Of a stretch of 64,000 nt of DNA, positions 43,101 to 51,770 are shown one piece after another. Position 1 is the first letter of the stretch; every line of letters starts with the position of its first letter. The notes below the pieces were generated by a model, which ran no database searches, was not told the origin of the DNA, and was given only the letters and a program-made list of their open reading frames with translations. Made by a program: the position numbers and the translations under genes. This DNA comes from Symbiodinium natans. Lineage: Eukaryota; Sar; Dinophyceae; Suessiales; Symbiodiniaceae. The stretch lies in the NCBI GenBank assembly GCA_905221605.1, contig CAJNDS010002502.1, positions 38,501 to 102,500 on the forward strand, read 5' to 3'.

Positions 43101-46100
43101 GGGGGGCCCCTGGATACTAAAGCGAATGCCACATTAGATTACCAGGTACCTAGGCACAGAGTAGATATAGCAGGTGTATGGTAGGTACAGAGTCGGTATG
43201 TAGCAATATAGTAGGTGAAGCCCTAGATGTTGTAAGAAGACGCCCGCCCCGACGCCCTGGGGTCGTGGCTGACAGCCATGTTGTTCCCTTCTTTGTTTTA
43301 CGAGGAATGCAGAACAACAGAAACGGTGCCATGCGCCAATTAGCTCAGCACCACCGCAGCAGCACCAGCGAAGCAGAAGAACTCCAATCCTCCACTTTGC
43401 CGTGAACCCTAAACCGTTAAACCCTGAACCCTAAACCCTAGACCCTAGACCCTAAACCCTAGATCGTGAAGTGGGAATTCGGAGGGGAGTGGCTGCTGAG
43501 ATTGATAAAGTGTCATAAATCCCCCTAAACTCCCGTAAGCCCCCCCTAAACCCCCCCAAACCCCAAAACCCACCAAAACCCCCCTAAGCCCCCCTTACCC
43601 CCCCTAAATCCTAAATCCTAACTCCGAAACCCTAAACCCCCTAATTAACCCTAAACCCTAAACCCTAAATCCTAAATCCTGAATCCACGCAGACAAGGCT
43701 TGCCTAAACCCTAAACCCTAAACCCTAAACCCTAAACCCTAAACCCTAAACCCTAAACCCTAAACCCTAAACCCTAAACCCTAAACCCTAAACCCTAAAC
43801 CCTAAACCCTAAACCCTAAGCAGACCTGAAGACCCCAGCGCCTTGCACAATGTTCGGATGGCTCAGCCCGCGGAGGACCTCGAACTCCTCCGGTGCACGG
43901 AGGTAGGCACAAGGTTCAGGGTTCAGGGTTTAGGGTTCAGGGTTTGGGGTTTAGGGTTTAGGGTTGAGGGCTTAGGGTTCAGGGTTTAGGGTTTCGGGTT
44001 TGGGGTTTAGGGTTTAGGGTTTAGGGTTTAGGGTTTAGGGTTTAGGGTTTAGGGTTTATTAGGGCTTAAGGTGGCCCCAGTCGAACTCGAAGCCACCCCT
44101 TCAACCCATACGCCCCCTGACCCTACAGCCTGAAGGGTTTAATATAGGGTTTAGGGTTTAGGGTTTAGGGTTTAGGATTTTGGGTTTAGGGTTAGGGTTT
44201 AGGGTTTAGAGCTTAGGGTTTAGGGTTTAGGGGCCTTAAGAATTAGAATAGGGTTTCGGGGGGGCTATTATAAGTACAAGTATAAAGGGACTAATTCCGA
44301 CCCCGATATTGCAGGGTTTAGGGTTTTTAGACCAGAAGCCCAGACATCCCTGAACCGAACTTTACAACTAAATCCCCCCAAGCCTTCAAACCCGCAACCC
44401 CAACTGCCAACCTCAATCAGGACCCTGCATCTCCTGAAGCTCTTGAGCCTAAACAGTTCAGGTATTTTTCGTGTTTAGGGTTTAGGGTTTAGGGTTTAGG
44501 GTTTAGGGTTTAGGGTTTAGGGTTTAGGGTTTAGGGTTTAGGGTTTAGGGTTTAGGGTTTAGGGTTTAGGGTTTAGGGTTTAGGGTAGGGTGTAGGGGTT
44601 AGGGTCGGCGAAGCTGGTACCCTTAAGGGCTCGCGCATCGCATTGGTACGAGCCTGCTGCGTGGCTGTACTGGGGTCCCACAGATAGAACCTACATGTTG
44701 AAAAAAATCCTGAACCCTGAACCCAAAACCCAAAACCCTAAACCCTAAACCCTAAACCCGAAACCCTAAACCCTAAGACCTAAGACCCTGTACCCTGAAC
44801 ACAACGTTCCGCCTGTCGCCGGCAATTCAGCATGTCGTCATCCATTGCCGCCATGAGCTTGAGGGCAACCATCTGCGGCCGGTTTAGGTTCAGGGTTTAG
44901 GGTTTAGGGTTTAGGGTTTAGGGTTTAGGGTTTAGGGTTTAGGGTTTAGGGTTTAGGGTTTAGGGTTTAGGGTTTAGGGTTTAGGGTTTAGGGCTTAGGG
45001 CTTAGGGCTTAGGGTTTAGGGCTTTGCTTAGGGTTCAGGCTTTAGGGCTTCGGGTACCCTCAACCCAAAGGCCCCAAACAGCAAACCCTGAGCCTCAAAA
45101 AAAAGGGAAGCCGAGTGGAGGGCCACATGGTCTTACAAACCTCAGCATCGCTCTCAGGCACCCTATCGGGTTTAGGGCTTAGGGTTTAGGGTTTAGGGTT
45201 TAGGGTTTAGGGTTTAGGGTTTAGGGTTTAGGGTTTAGGGTTTAGGGTTTAGGGTTTAGGGTTTAGGGTTTAGGGTTTAGGGTTTAGGTCTTGAGTTGTC
45301 TTTCAGGGCGGTGTCTTCGTGTCTGTCGGTCTTGGGTTGTCTTTCGCGGCACTGGGAGAGGGGGTAATGTGGATTCTGGGACTGGAGGCCCGAAATCTTA
45401 ATCGAAAAGCCCGAAGGGCCTGAGCCCTAAACCCTCAACCCCAAAACCCCTAAACCCCTAAACCCCAAAACCCCAAAACCCCAAAACCCCTAAACCCCTA
45501 AACCCCTTAACCCCTAAACCCCTTAACCCCTAAACCCCTAAACCCCTAAACCCCTAAACCCCTAAACCCCTAAACCCCTAAACCCCTAAACCCCCAAACC
45601 CCTAAACCCCTGAACCCCTGAACCCCTAAACCCCACTTTTTGGGGGTTCTTAAGCAACTAGTAGCTCTCGCCTTGCCCATCAAGACCTAAACGAGGTGAG
45701 GGCTTGGGGAGTCTGAGGTTGTTCAGGGTTTGGGGTTTGGGGTTTGGGGTTTAGGGTTTAGGGTTTAGAGTTTAGGGTTTCGGGTTGATGCATGAGGGTT
45801 CAGGGTTGAGGGTTGAGGGTTGGGTTTAGGGATTCGGGTTTAGGGCTTTGAGGCGTTGAGGCGTCGAGGCGTCGAGGCGTTGAGGCGTTGAGGGGTTGAG
45901 GCGTTGAGGGGTTGAGGCGTTGAGGCGTTGAGGGTTTAGGGTTTAGGGCTGAGGGTTGAGGCCTTCACTAGAAGGGCTTTCACGGGGTCAGCAAAGCCCT
46001 CGAGCCCTTAAATCCCGGTGCTGCCTTGTTATCAGAGTGCCGCCGGGCCCGAAAGACCTCGCAGATGTTCGGGTTTAGGATTTGGGGTTTAGGGTTTAGG

Positions 46101-47935
46101 GTTTAGGATTTGTGGTTTTAGGTTTAGGGTGTCGGGCTTAGGGTTTCGGGTTTAGGGTTTGGGGTTTAACAAAATCCCAAAGCCAGGGTGGGTGCGTGGG
46201 CGTGCAGGCGCGCACGCGGGCGTGCGAGCGTGCGTGCGCGTGCGTGCGCGCGCGTGCACGTGCGTGCGCGTACGTGCATGTGCGTGTGTCTGTAGATATG
46301 CTTGAAGATTATACAATGGAGTTAAAGGTTTCAGGTTCAGGGCTCGGGTTTTGAGGTGTCGGGCTTGAGTGCACCGTAAGGTGCTGGTGTTCAGACGACG
46401 ACCCGGGAGTGCAGATAAACTGAAACAACGGTGGCGCCTTCAACCATGTACAACCTGAACCCTAAACCCCTTAAACCCTTTGAAACCCCTTAAACGCCTT
46501 AAACCCTTTGAAACCCCTTAAACCCCTAAAACCCCCTAAACCCCTAAACCCCTAAACCCCTAAACCCCTAAACCCCAAACCCAAGACCCAAAACCCAACT
46601 AAGGAAGGGGCCTTAAGAGTCCTTAATAGGGATGATATAGCACCCCCTATGATAACCCCCATCAAGGACAGCTAGTATAAGGGGGAACATCCCGGGTTTA
46701 GGGTTTAGGGTTTAGGGTTTAGGGTTTAGGGTTTAGGGTTTAGGGTTTAGGGTTTAGGGTTTAGGGTTTAGGGTTTAGGGTTGACAGCCGCCTTGCCAGT
46801 CGCACCGCGCCCGATCAGCTGGAGAACAGCATAGTTCCTGGCATGCCCGCCCCGACCCCCTCGCAGGGTCTTTGGGGTTTAGGGGTTTAGGGTTTAGGGT
46901 TTTAGGGTTTAGGGTTTTAGGGTTTAGGGTTTTAGGGTTTAATTAGGGGTTTAGGGGTTTAGGGTTTAGGGTGTAGGGGTTTTGGGTTGAGGGGTTTAGG
47001 GTTGAGGGGTTTAGGGTTTTTGGAGTGTAGGAATTAGAGGGTTTAGTTTAGCTTGGTTCCAAAACAACGGGGGCTCATCTCGTACCCTATAGGGCTGCAA
47101 AGCGGAAGCATAGATCACCCTCAGCAAGCAAGAAGCAACATAAAGGCAGACAGCAACGCCTCTCCCGCCTTAAAGGTAACACCTTCACAGCCTCAAAACC
47201 CCAAAACCCCAAACCCCAAACCCTAAACCCTAAGCCCTAAACCCTAACCCCAACCCTTGTGGCACTGCAACACCTCCTTCATGCCTTGAAACATATCAGG
47301 AGGCTTAGGCGCAGGGTTTATAAAGGTTGTTGCATGTTGGGGTTGATTACAGTCAGGGGTAGATTTGGGATGTTTTTTTTTCTGACAGTCCTGGATAGGG
47401 AGTAACCCCTAGTATACTCCCTATTAAGGACTGTTAGTTTAAAGGCGGAACATCCCAAGGGTAAGGGGTAGTGGAGTCCTGGAAATCGACTGACGCCGCG
47501 GCAACTTCATCAACGGTTTTGATTGTGGCTTGGTGGCTTGCGTGCGCTTTAAGGTTTGGGGGTTTAGGGTTTGAGGGCCTAGGCTCCACTACTGCCCCCC
47601 TCTATACTACCCCCCGCCCTAGGTTCCCCCCATAATTCGGGCCATTTAGGGATAACTAAGCCTGCTTAAACTTACTTAACCTGGGGGGGTGCCGGGGGGT
47701 AGTATCTTGCCTGCACTTAGCAGGGTAGCTATAAACGTAATTTTTAGCTGCCTTACTAAGAAACCCAATAAACCCAAAAAGGCTAAGGGTCTAAAGTTAC
47801 AGTAAAGCACCACAGAGGTATGAGGTGGGAACCCCATGATAGGGCTTTGGGTGATGAGCCACCGGTTTCTTCGACGAGGTGCTGCATCACATCGGCGCAG
47901 TTCTCGGGCACCTCCTTTCGACAGGTCCTTGGCAT
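35683..47935 (-). CDS. Protein kinase gene, 14 exons, 315 aa
   Basis: Hand-spliced exons in transcript order: 47863-47935, 47495-47546, 46792-46837, 46025-46057, 44813-44872, 43842-43887, 42584-42687, 41100-41189, 40528-40603, 39826-39887, 38859-38939, 37493-37597, 36625-36662, 35683-35764 (TAA). Every phase matches and the total is 948 nt. Landmarks in order: Gly loop IGRGATGKV (50-58), VALK lysine K73, helix-C E91 before HPNIV, hinge LLIPGYHAGG, catalytic loop HRDVKSDN (D165, N170), DFS in place of DFG (184-186), TGTLEWSCPEV (activation segment), DIWGAG (222-227) and RPT arginine R299. This is an almost bare Ser/Thr-type kinase domain predicted to be active; its substrate is unknown. Donors are 8 GC, 4 GT and 1 GA. 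The first two exons and the 36.6-kb exon are the least certain. Introns hold telomere-like arrays and MITE-like elements. Confidence 0.8.
36684..36865. repeat. TTTAGGG array followed by a TTTGGGG block
   Basis: About 11 TTTAGGG units (36684-36760), a gap, then about 10 TTTGGGG units (36793-36865). Lies in a kinase intron. Confidence 0.93.
36925..37140 (+). mobile_element. Two adjacent small element copies in a kinase intron
   Basis: 36925-37031 has CGCAAGGGCCCCTACTTCAG, AAGAAGGTGAGGAAC and GGGACCATGTAACTTCCCTT (the TACCTTCAGAACC family). 37046-37140 starts GGTACTTATTAACCAATTAT (related to the 9953-10102 element). Confidence 0.6.
37141..37168. repeat. CA dinucleotide microsatellite
   Basis: (AC)n of about 28 bp, with more CA-rich sequence up to 37218. 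Confidence 0.9.
37223..37430. repeat. (GGGGTTTT)n octamer array
   Basis: About 25 units of GGGGTTTT with two single-base interruptions, in a kinase intron. This unit is the telomere repeat of hypotrich ciliates such as Oxytricha and Euplotes, but here it is surrounded by TTTAGGG-type sequence. Long GVLGFWGF ORFs in all frames are by-products. Confidence 0.95.
37669..37745. mobile_element. MITE-like element, GGGATGTTC family, copy 2
   Basis: Left end TTGGGATGTTCCCCCTTATA, right end GGGGGGGACAATCCCA. Within a kinase intron. Confidence 0.65.
37865..38130. repeat. TTTAGGG array followed by a TTTCGGGG block
   Basis: About 11 TTTAGGG units (37870-37950), then about a dozen TTTCGGGG and CTTCGGGG octamers (38015-38130). 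Confidence 0.9.
38568..38688. mobile_element. MITE-like element, 121 bp
   Basis: Imperfect inverted ends TACAGGGGCCTAAATAATTT and AGTGATTATTCTGACCCCTA. The core contains a T-run and a G-run. In a kinase intron. Confidence 0.6.
38953..39095. repeat. Interstitial telomere-like array (TTTAGGG)n
   Basis: About 17 units with two TAGTAGG and TTATTAGGG breaks, in the intron just upstream of the DIWGAG exon. Confidence 0.93.
39230..39440. repeat. TA/CA-rich microsatellite with palindrome
   Basis: Alternating TATA and TGTA tracts. 39365-39400 is a perfect-looking palindrome centred on TCTAGA inside ATATATAT arms. Kinase intron. Confidence 0.9.
40122..40240. repeat. (TTTGAGGG)n octamer array turning into (TTTGAGGC)n
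   Basis: About eight GGGTTTGA units followed by about seven GGCTTTGA units, a clean switch of one base. Kinase intron. Confidence 0.93.
40405..40512 (+). mobile_element. TACCTTCAGAACC element family, copy beside a kinase exon
   Basis: Contains CCAAGGGCCCGTACCTTCAG, TTTGAAGAGGGC and ends GAAGCCTCCCTTAGA, ending 15 bp from the donor of the DFS exon. Confidence 0.6.
42225..42555. repeat. (TTTATAGGG)n nonamer array
   Basis: About 25 TTTATAGGG units with AAGG and TTAATAGGG variants, flanked by TTTGGGG and TTTAGGG. In the kinase intron next to the hinge exon. Confidence 0.95.
42688..43841. other. Kinase intron with C/G runs and CCCTAAA array
   Basis: Includes a CCCTAAA array (43703-43820), C-rich (43520-43620) and G-rich (43080-43106) tracts. 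Open frames occur at 42741-42947 and 43178-43405 on plus. The latter could be a nested exon, but nothing is recognised. Confidence 0.5.
44474..44586. repeat. Interstitial telomere-like array (TTTAGGG)n
   Basis: About 16 units in a kinase intron. Confidence 0.95.
44884..45025. repeat. Interstitial telomere-like array (TTTAGGG)n
   Basis: About 18 units immediately upstream (minus sense) of the VALK exon; the intron ends CCGCAG 11 bp beyond. Confidence 0.95.
45171..45290. repeat. Interstitial telomere-like array (TTTAGGG)n
   Basis: About 17 units in a kinase intron. Confidence 0.95.
45430..45635. repeat. (CCCCTAAA)n octamer array
   Basis: About 22 CCCCTAAA units with CCCCAAAA and CCCCTGAA variants. 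A similar shorter block lies at 46445-46575. Kinase intron. Confidence 0.95.
45850..45932. repeat. (GAGGCGTTGA)-type 9-10 bp repeat
   Basis: About eight GTTGAGGCG, GTCGAGGCG and GTTGAGGGG units next to the exon encoding VFRARRHSDNK. Confidence 0.85.
46195..46292. repeat. Alternating purine-pyrimidine (GC/GT) tract
   Basis: Nearly 100 bp of GCGCGCGTGCACGTGCGTGC-type sequence, with potential to adopt Z-DNA. A shorter GC run lies at 41216-41232. Kinase intron. Confidence 0.85.
46616..46694. mobile_element. MITE-like element, GGGATGTTC family, copy 3 (left end lost)
   Basis: Right end AGCTAGTATAAGGGGGAACA then TCCC matches copy 1. The left part shares the AGTCCTTAATAGGG inner block with copy 4. 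Confidence 0.6.
46694..46785. repeat. Interstitial telomere-like array (TTTAGGG)n
   Basis: About 13 units, ending 7 bp from the donor of the Gly-loop exon. Confidence 0.95.
47365..47458. mobile_element. MITE-like element, GGGATGTTC family, copy 4
   Basis: Ends TTGGGATG and CATCCCAA with inner arms CAGTCCTGGATAGGGAGTA and TACTCCCTATTAAGGACTG. In a kinase intron. Confidence 0.72.
47585..47703. mobile_element. MITE-like element with C/G-run ends
   Basis: Starts ACTACTGCCCCCCTCTATAC and CCTAGGTTCCCCCC, ends TAACTAAGCCTGCTTAAACT and a GGGGGGTAGTAT end. It shares both ends with the element at 20026-20221 that contains a telomere-like array. Confidence 0.6.
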
Positions 47936-47959
47936 GTAGTCCGCTCCGACACCCCACCA

Positions 47960-48830
47960 AACCACAAACCCGACCAGCCCTAAACCCAAAACCCTAATCC
48001 CCCAAACCCTAAACCCCCCCAAACCCTAAAAACCCTGCACCCCACATTCCCTTAAAAAAATTCCAAAACCGAAGAAATCTAGAAGTCATCGAAACCCTAC
48101 CAGCTGCCCCCCCCCCCCCCCGCCCCCCCGCCCCCCCGCCCCCCGCGCCCCCGCCAAGACCTTAAACCCCAAAAAGCCCTAAACCCTAAGCCATGTACCG
48201 CGGTATCGTCTCATGCAGGGGGTATGGGGTGGGGTAGTGGGGGTAGCCTAACACCCCCACAATGCCCCAGGTTACCCCGCAGTATAGAGGGATTTTAGCT
48301 TTAAGCCCTCAGAAGCAGAGCACGAACACCCGATCCATGACCACTTGCAGGGTTCGGGCCTCCTAGATCTTGAGGCGATCTTGTTCAGGGTAGGGCAGGG
48401 TCCCCCAAAACTCTAACCCTCGGCCCTAAACTCTAAACCCTAAACCCTAAACCGTAACCAATCCCCTCTCTCACACACACACGTGCGTTGCCGGGGTGCA
48501 GTGGCAGGTTCTCTTTCCTTAGCCCCGAAGGCTTCGGGTTGACGGAATCTTGGCTTAGGGGTTCACAAGTTCAGGGTCGAGGTTACTAAACCCTACACGC
48601 TAAACCCGAAACTTAACCCCTACGGGTTTAGGGTTTGGGGCTTAGGGTTCTGCATGTTTTGGGTTCGGGCTGCAGTGGTCTAAGGCTGCAAGCTGGCGGG
48701 GCATGCTGGTCTGATAGGCGACTTAGGGTCCGGAACTGATTTCTCTGAGGCCTGTCCCATACAGGGTTTTGGGCTTTGGGTTTAGGGTCTAGGGTTTTTT
48801 TGGGTTTAGGTTTTGGGGAGGGGGGGGGGG
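47960..48830. other. Region upstream of the kinase gene
   Basis: C-run tract (48107-48153), diverged CCCTAAA patches, a TTTAGGG patch (48624-48650) and a G-run (48819-48831). Islands at 48320-48400 and 48690-48760 are open on both strands without support. The kinase promoter should lie here; no motif was recognised. Confidence 0.4.
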
Positions 48831-48839
48831 GAGGCGCCC

Positions 48840-49130
48840 TCTAAATTGTGGTCCTCTCTTGGGGGGTTCTCCGATGATGTCGCAGCAGTACTGGACTGCA
48901 GGACTGAGGACTGTGGCATCTGGACTGTGGGGCCAGATGGGGCTCGGTGCCGAACCCTGACAGTCACAATGCAGTGGTCCACAGTGCCACCAGTCATGGG
49001 AACGTCAAACTCTTGGAATACGTCTGAGAGCAAGGTCGTGGCCAGATTGCCACTTGCAATTGGCACATCCTTCGGTCATCGATTCGGGTCTGCTTGTGCA
49101 GCGCAAAGAGCAGCATTTGTTGCCCAGTGA
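48840..49130 (-). CDS. Exon-like island, unknown product
   Basis: Minus frame IASGNLATTLLSDVFQEFDV then PMTGGTVDHCIVTVRVRHRA and a Ser/Thr-rich tail (about 48845-49078). A second frame upstream reads LSLTGQQMLLFALHKQTRID (about 49066-49130). Probably one exon plus a short intron or a frameshift. No family recognised. Confidence 0.4.
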
Positions 49131-49854
49131 GAGACAGATAGCCTTCGGCATTCCAGACCTTATCTGAATTCAACTAGTACTGGACTAACTGGTATAAAAT
49201 ACATGAAACTTCCCATGTAGCACAGGCTAGAAGGTACAAGCACTTCGCCATGCCGTAGTTCATCCTAAACCCTAAGCCCTAGAAGGCCCTACGCCCGAAG
49301 CCCTAAACCCTAAACTCGCAACCCAAAACCCTCAACCCTCAACCCTAAACCCCAAACCCTAAGCCCTATCGAGCCCTTGAGGTCTGGGCCTTGCTCCCCT
49401 AAGAAAGGTCCCTCAGGCCTAGACCCCCAAACCCCAAACCCTTCAGGGGCATAAGGAGGAACCCTTTTAGGGTTTAGGGTTTAGGGTTTAGGCTTTAGGG
49501 TTTAGGGTTTAGGGTTTAGGGTTTAGGGTTTAGGGTTTAGGGAATAGGGAATAGGGAACCCTAGAAGGAACCCTTAATCTTATTCCCCTATAACACCCTT
49601 ATAAAATATCGCTTAAAGAACCTCTAGCGTCCCTTGTGAGGGTCCCTCCCGTACCTTGAAACCCTGAGGCCAAAACCTCAAACTCTAAACCCTAAACCCT
49701 AAACCCTAAACTCGAAATCCTAAGTACCATGAGGCCCTACAGCCGAAACATCCTAAACCCTAAACCCTAAACGCTAAACCCTAAGCTCCAAATCCCTGCA
49801 ACCGAACTCGGGTTTAGGATTTAGGGTTTAGGGTTTAAGGTTTAGGGTTTAGGG

Positions 49855-50195
49855 TCAAGAGCGCGGGGCTCTTGAGGTCCAGCAAACGACATGGCAGCTT
49901 GGAGGCTTGTGCTTGGCTCTGGCTCGGCTTGTACTCCTGGTACGAACACCGCTTCACCACCAGAGGCCACTTTTCCTCACACTGCAGCACCGAAGTCCAT
50001 CGGCCAGTCGGGCGGTCCTACCTCTACCACGGAAAGGCGACCACACAACAACACGCACAAAGGCACAAAGAGAGACACATGCGACCTGTTGCCTGCATGT
50101 CTGTGCTGCTTCTGCTTGTGTTCCGATGCCTACGGCATGTCCTGGAACCACAAAAGCCAAAGCCACGGGTGCGTCTCATTCCACACCTTTCATCA
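49855..50195 (-). repeat. 3' LTR of the retrotransposon
   Basis: Element-sense ends are TGATGAAAGG and GCTCTTGA. The terminal 21 bp form an inverted repeat (TCAAGAG, 7-nt loop, CTCTTGA). ORFs within it are by-products. Confidence 0.92.
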
Positions 50196-50204
50196 CCCCT
50201 CCTT
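50196..50204 (-). promoter_or_regulatory. Polypurine tract
   Basis: In element sense, AAGGAGGGG lies directly against the 3' LTR, the expected position of the plus-strand DNA primer. Confidence 0.7.
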
Positions 50205-50411
50205 GAGCCACCTGTCAAGGTAGGCTCACAAGGCGTTTTGGCAATCCAACTGACTGCCATAGGTACCCATGCTCTCCAAGCGGTGGGTCCTCAAGACTGG
50301 CCAATGGCCCTATACACCATCTTCTGTCGAACCTTTGGCCTCCTTTCTCACACGGCCAACGTCCAACTTCCACGCCGCGGCCCAACAAGCTCGCTCTTCT
50401 CGCAAGCCCAT

Positions 50412-51770
50412 TCAGCCCGTTCTGGTAGGTCTCAAGCTTCGCTGTTGCCCACCATTCCCATATAGCGACTGTCCACCGGCTTCTCGACAGCATCTGCACA
50501 GCGTCCTCTGCGACACCTGGTCCACATTGCGAAGACCCCAACATCCACGATGCCAGTGGTAGCAATCTCCTCCAGGACCATGGTACAGGACCCCATCGAA
50601 CGGAACCTGCACCACCGTCGGTGTCGAAGCCGGTAGCATCTCATGCGTCTGAACCCCAATGTCTCTTCGTACAGGACGTTCAGGAAATAGGGCTGTAGGA
50701 TCCAAGGCAACCACTCGATTGGCCGGAGCACTGCTTGCCCTCGGTCCAACTCCACCAGGTTCGCCCAAACCACCCACACGCACTGAGGTCACCCCATCTC
50801 TCACCTGCACTGATGTAGCGGGTCCAGCTTCACGACGCTCTGGAAAATACTTCGCAGCCAAATGACGAAGCCTCTCTTCTTCTTCCAGGCTCCTCGCTTT
50901 GGCCAGCAACGCCAACACTTCACGGTGTTCGGCCTTTTCTCCCGATTTCATCGCCTTCAAGCTCACGACTTTCTTCGTAGAACCCTTCAAGCATTCCCAT
51001 TTAGCCACCAGAGCTATAACCAGTATCAAGACCACCAGCCACATCTCCCAGTCTGAAGCCAGAGCTTCTTTCAGCTGCACAGAAGTCGTCGCGTCACCCT
51101 TAACCCCACACACCATAGAGCACATCGTAGCTAACTTCAACGCCCAATCAGCCTGGAACTTCACCCCTGCTTCTAGCGTCCTGCTGTTGCTACTGCTGAC
51201 TGCTGCTGTGGGTTCACGACTGCTGTTGACCTCTGCTGCTTCAACACTGCTGTCGACTGCCGTGGTTTCGAACTTGACCTGCTTCTGTCCACGTAGTACC
51301 CGAAGTTCAGGGGGCCCATCTCGCAAACTCCACTCGTCGAAGACCTCCTGAAGCCTCGCCTGGGGCACTTGTTTTGTCAAAACATCTGCGAGCTGTCCTT
51401 GTCCTGGCTGGTGCTCCAACTCGATCTGGCCCGTGGCAATCATCTCCCGGATCCAGTGATGTCGGAGTTTGAGGTGTCTCGTCCTCCACGATCCCTCCCC
51501 AGTCAGAACTCCAATCGCAGCTGTGGAATCCACCTTCACTACGGTCCGTGCTGGCTTCAGTCCCAAGTCTTCCAACACCGACCTCACCGCTCGAAGCAAA
51601 GCCACCCCATCGGACACCGCGATCACCTCCGCCTCGGCACTCGACAAAGCGGTCAGTGATTGCCTTCCAAAGGATCGGATGACCCCTCCAAAAGACAACA
51701 GCCCCTGAGTAACTTTGAGCAGCAGTGGGAGCGAAGCTGGCGTCCGTGAACAGGACCAAGTCGTTGGCAT
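50412..51770 (-). CDS. RNase H end and C-terminal module of pol
   Basis: After the pol frameshift near 51668 this frame carries GRQSLTALSSAEAEVIA (RNase H Glu), VKVDSTAAIGVL (Asp) and QLADVLTK (last Asp); the first Asp (FTDAS) is in the preceding frame. Residues upstream of about 51668 in this frame are not real protein. The frame then continues for some 280 residues beyond RNase H: a single hydrophobic segment MWLVVLILVIALVAKW (about 51000-51050), a charged stretch, and a Cys/His-rich end with YHGPGGDCYHWHRGCWGLRN and TLCRCC (about 50480-50600). Copia elements usually stop soon after RNase H, so the tail is extra. The Cys/His cluster probably binds zinc; the role of the membrane segment is unknown. 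Confidence 0.8.
   Translation of the reverse strand: MPTTWSCSRTPASLPLLLKVTQGLLSFGGVIRSFGRQSLTALSSAEAEVIAVSDGVALLRAVRSVLEDLGLKPARTVVKVDSTAAIGVLTGEGSWRTRHLKLRHHWIREMIATGQIELEHQPGQGQLADVLTKQVPQARLQEVFDEWSLRDGPPELRVLRGQKQVKFETTAVDSSVEAAEVNSSREPTAAVSSSNSRTLEAGVKFQADWALKLATMCSMVCGVKGDATTSVQLKEALASDWEMWLVVLILVIALVAKWECLKGSTKKVVSLKAMKSGEKAEHREVLALLAKARSLEEEERLRHLAAKYFPERREAGPATSVQVRDGVTSVRVGGLGEPGGVGPRASSAPANRVVALDPTALFPERPVRRDIGVQTHEMLPASTPTVVQVPFDGVLYHGPGGDCYHWHRGCWGLRNVDQVSQRTLCRCCREAGGQSLYGNGGQQRSLRPTRTG

Noticed and set aside
50196-50216. Relict dinoflagellate spliced leader next to the 3' LTR (TGGCTCAAG on minus)
   Set aside because: Only nine bases match and the spot is the polypurine-tract region; too short to support.
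49872-50465. 197- and 222-codon ORFs across the two LTRs
   Set aside because: They run through the LTR repeats and continue antisense to pol; identical at both ends only because the LTRs are identical.
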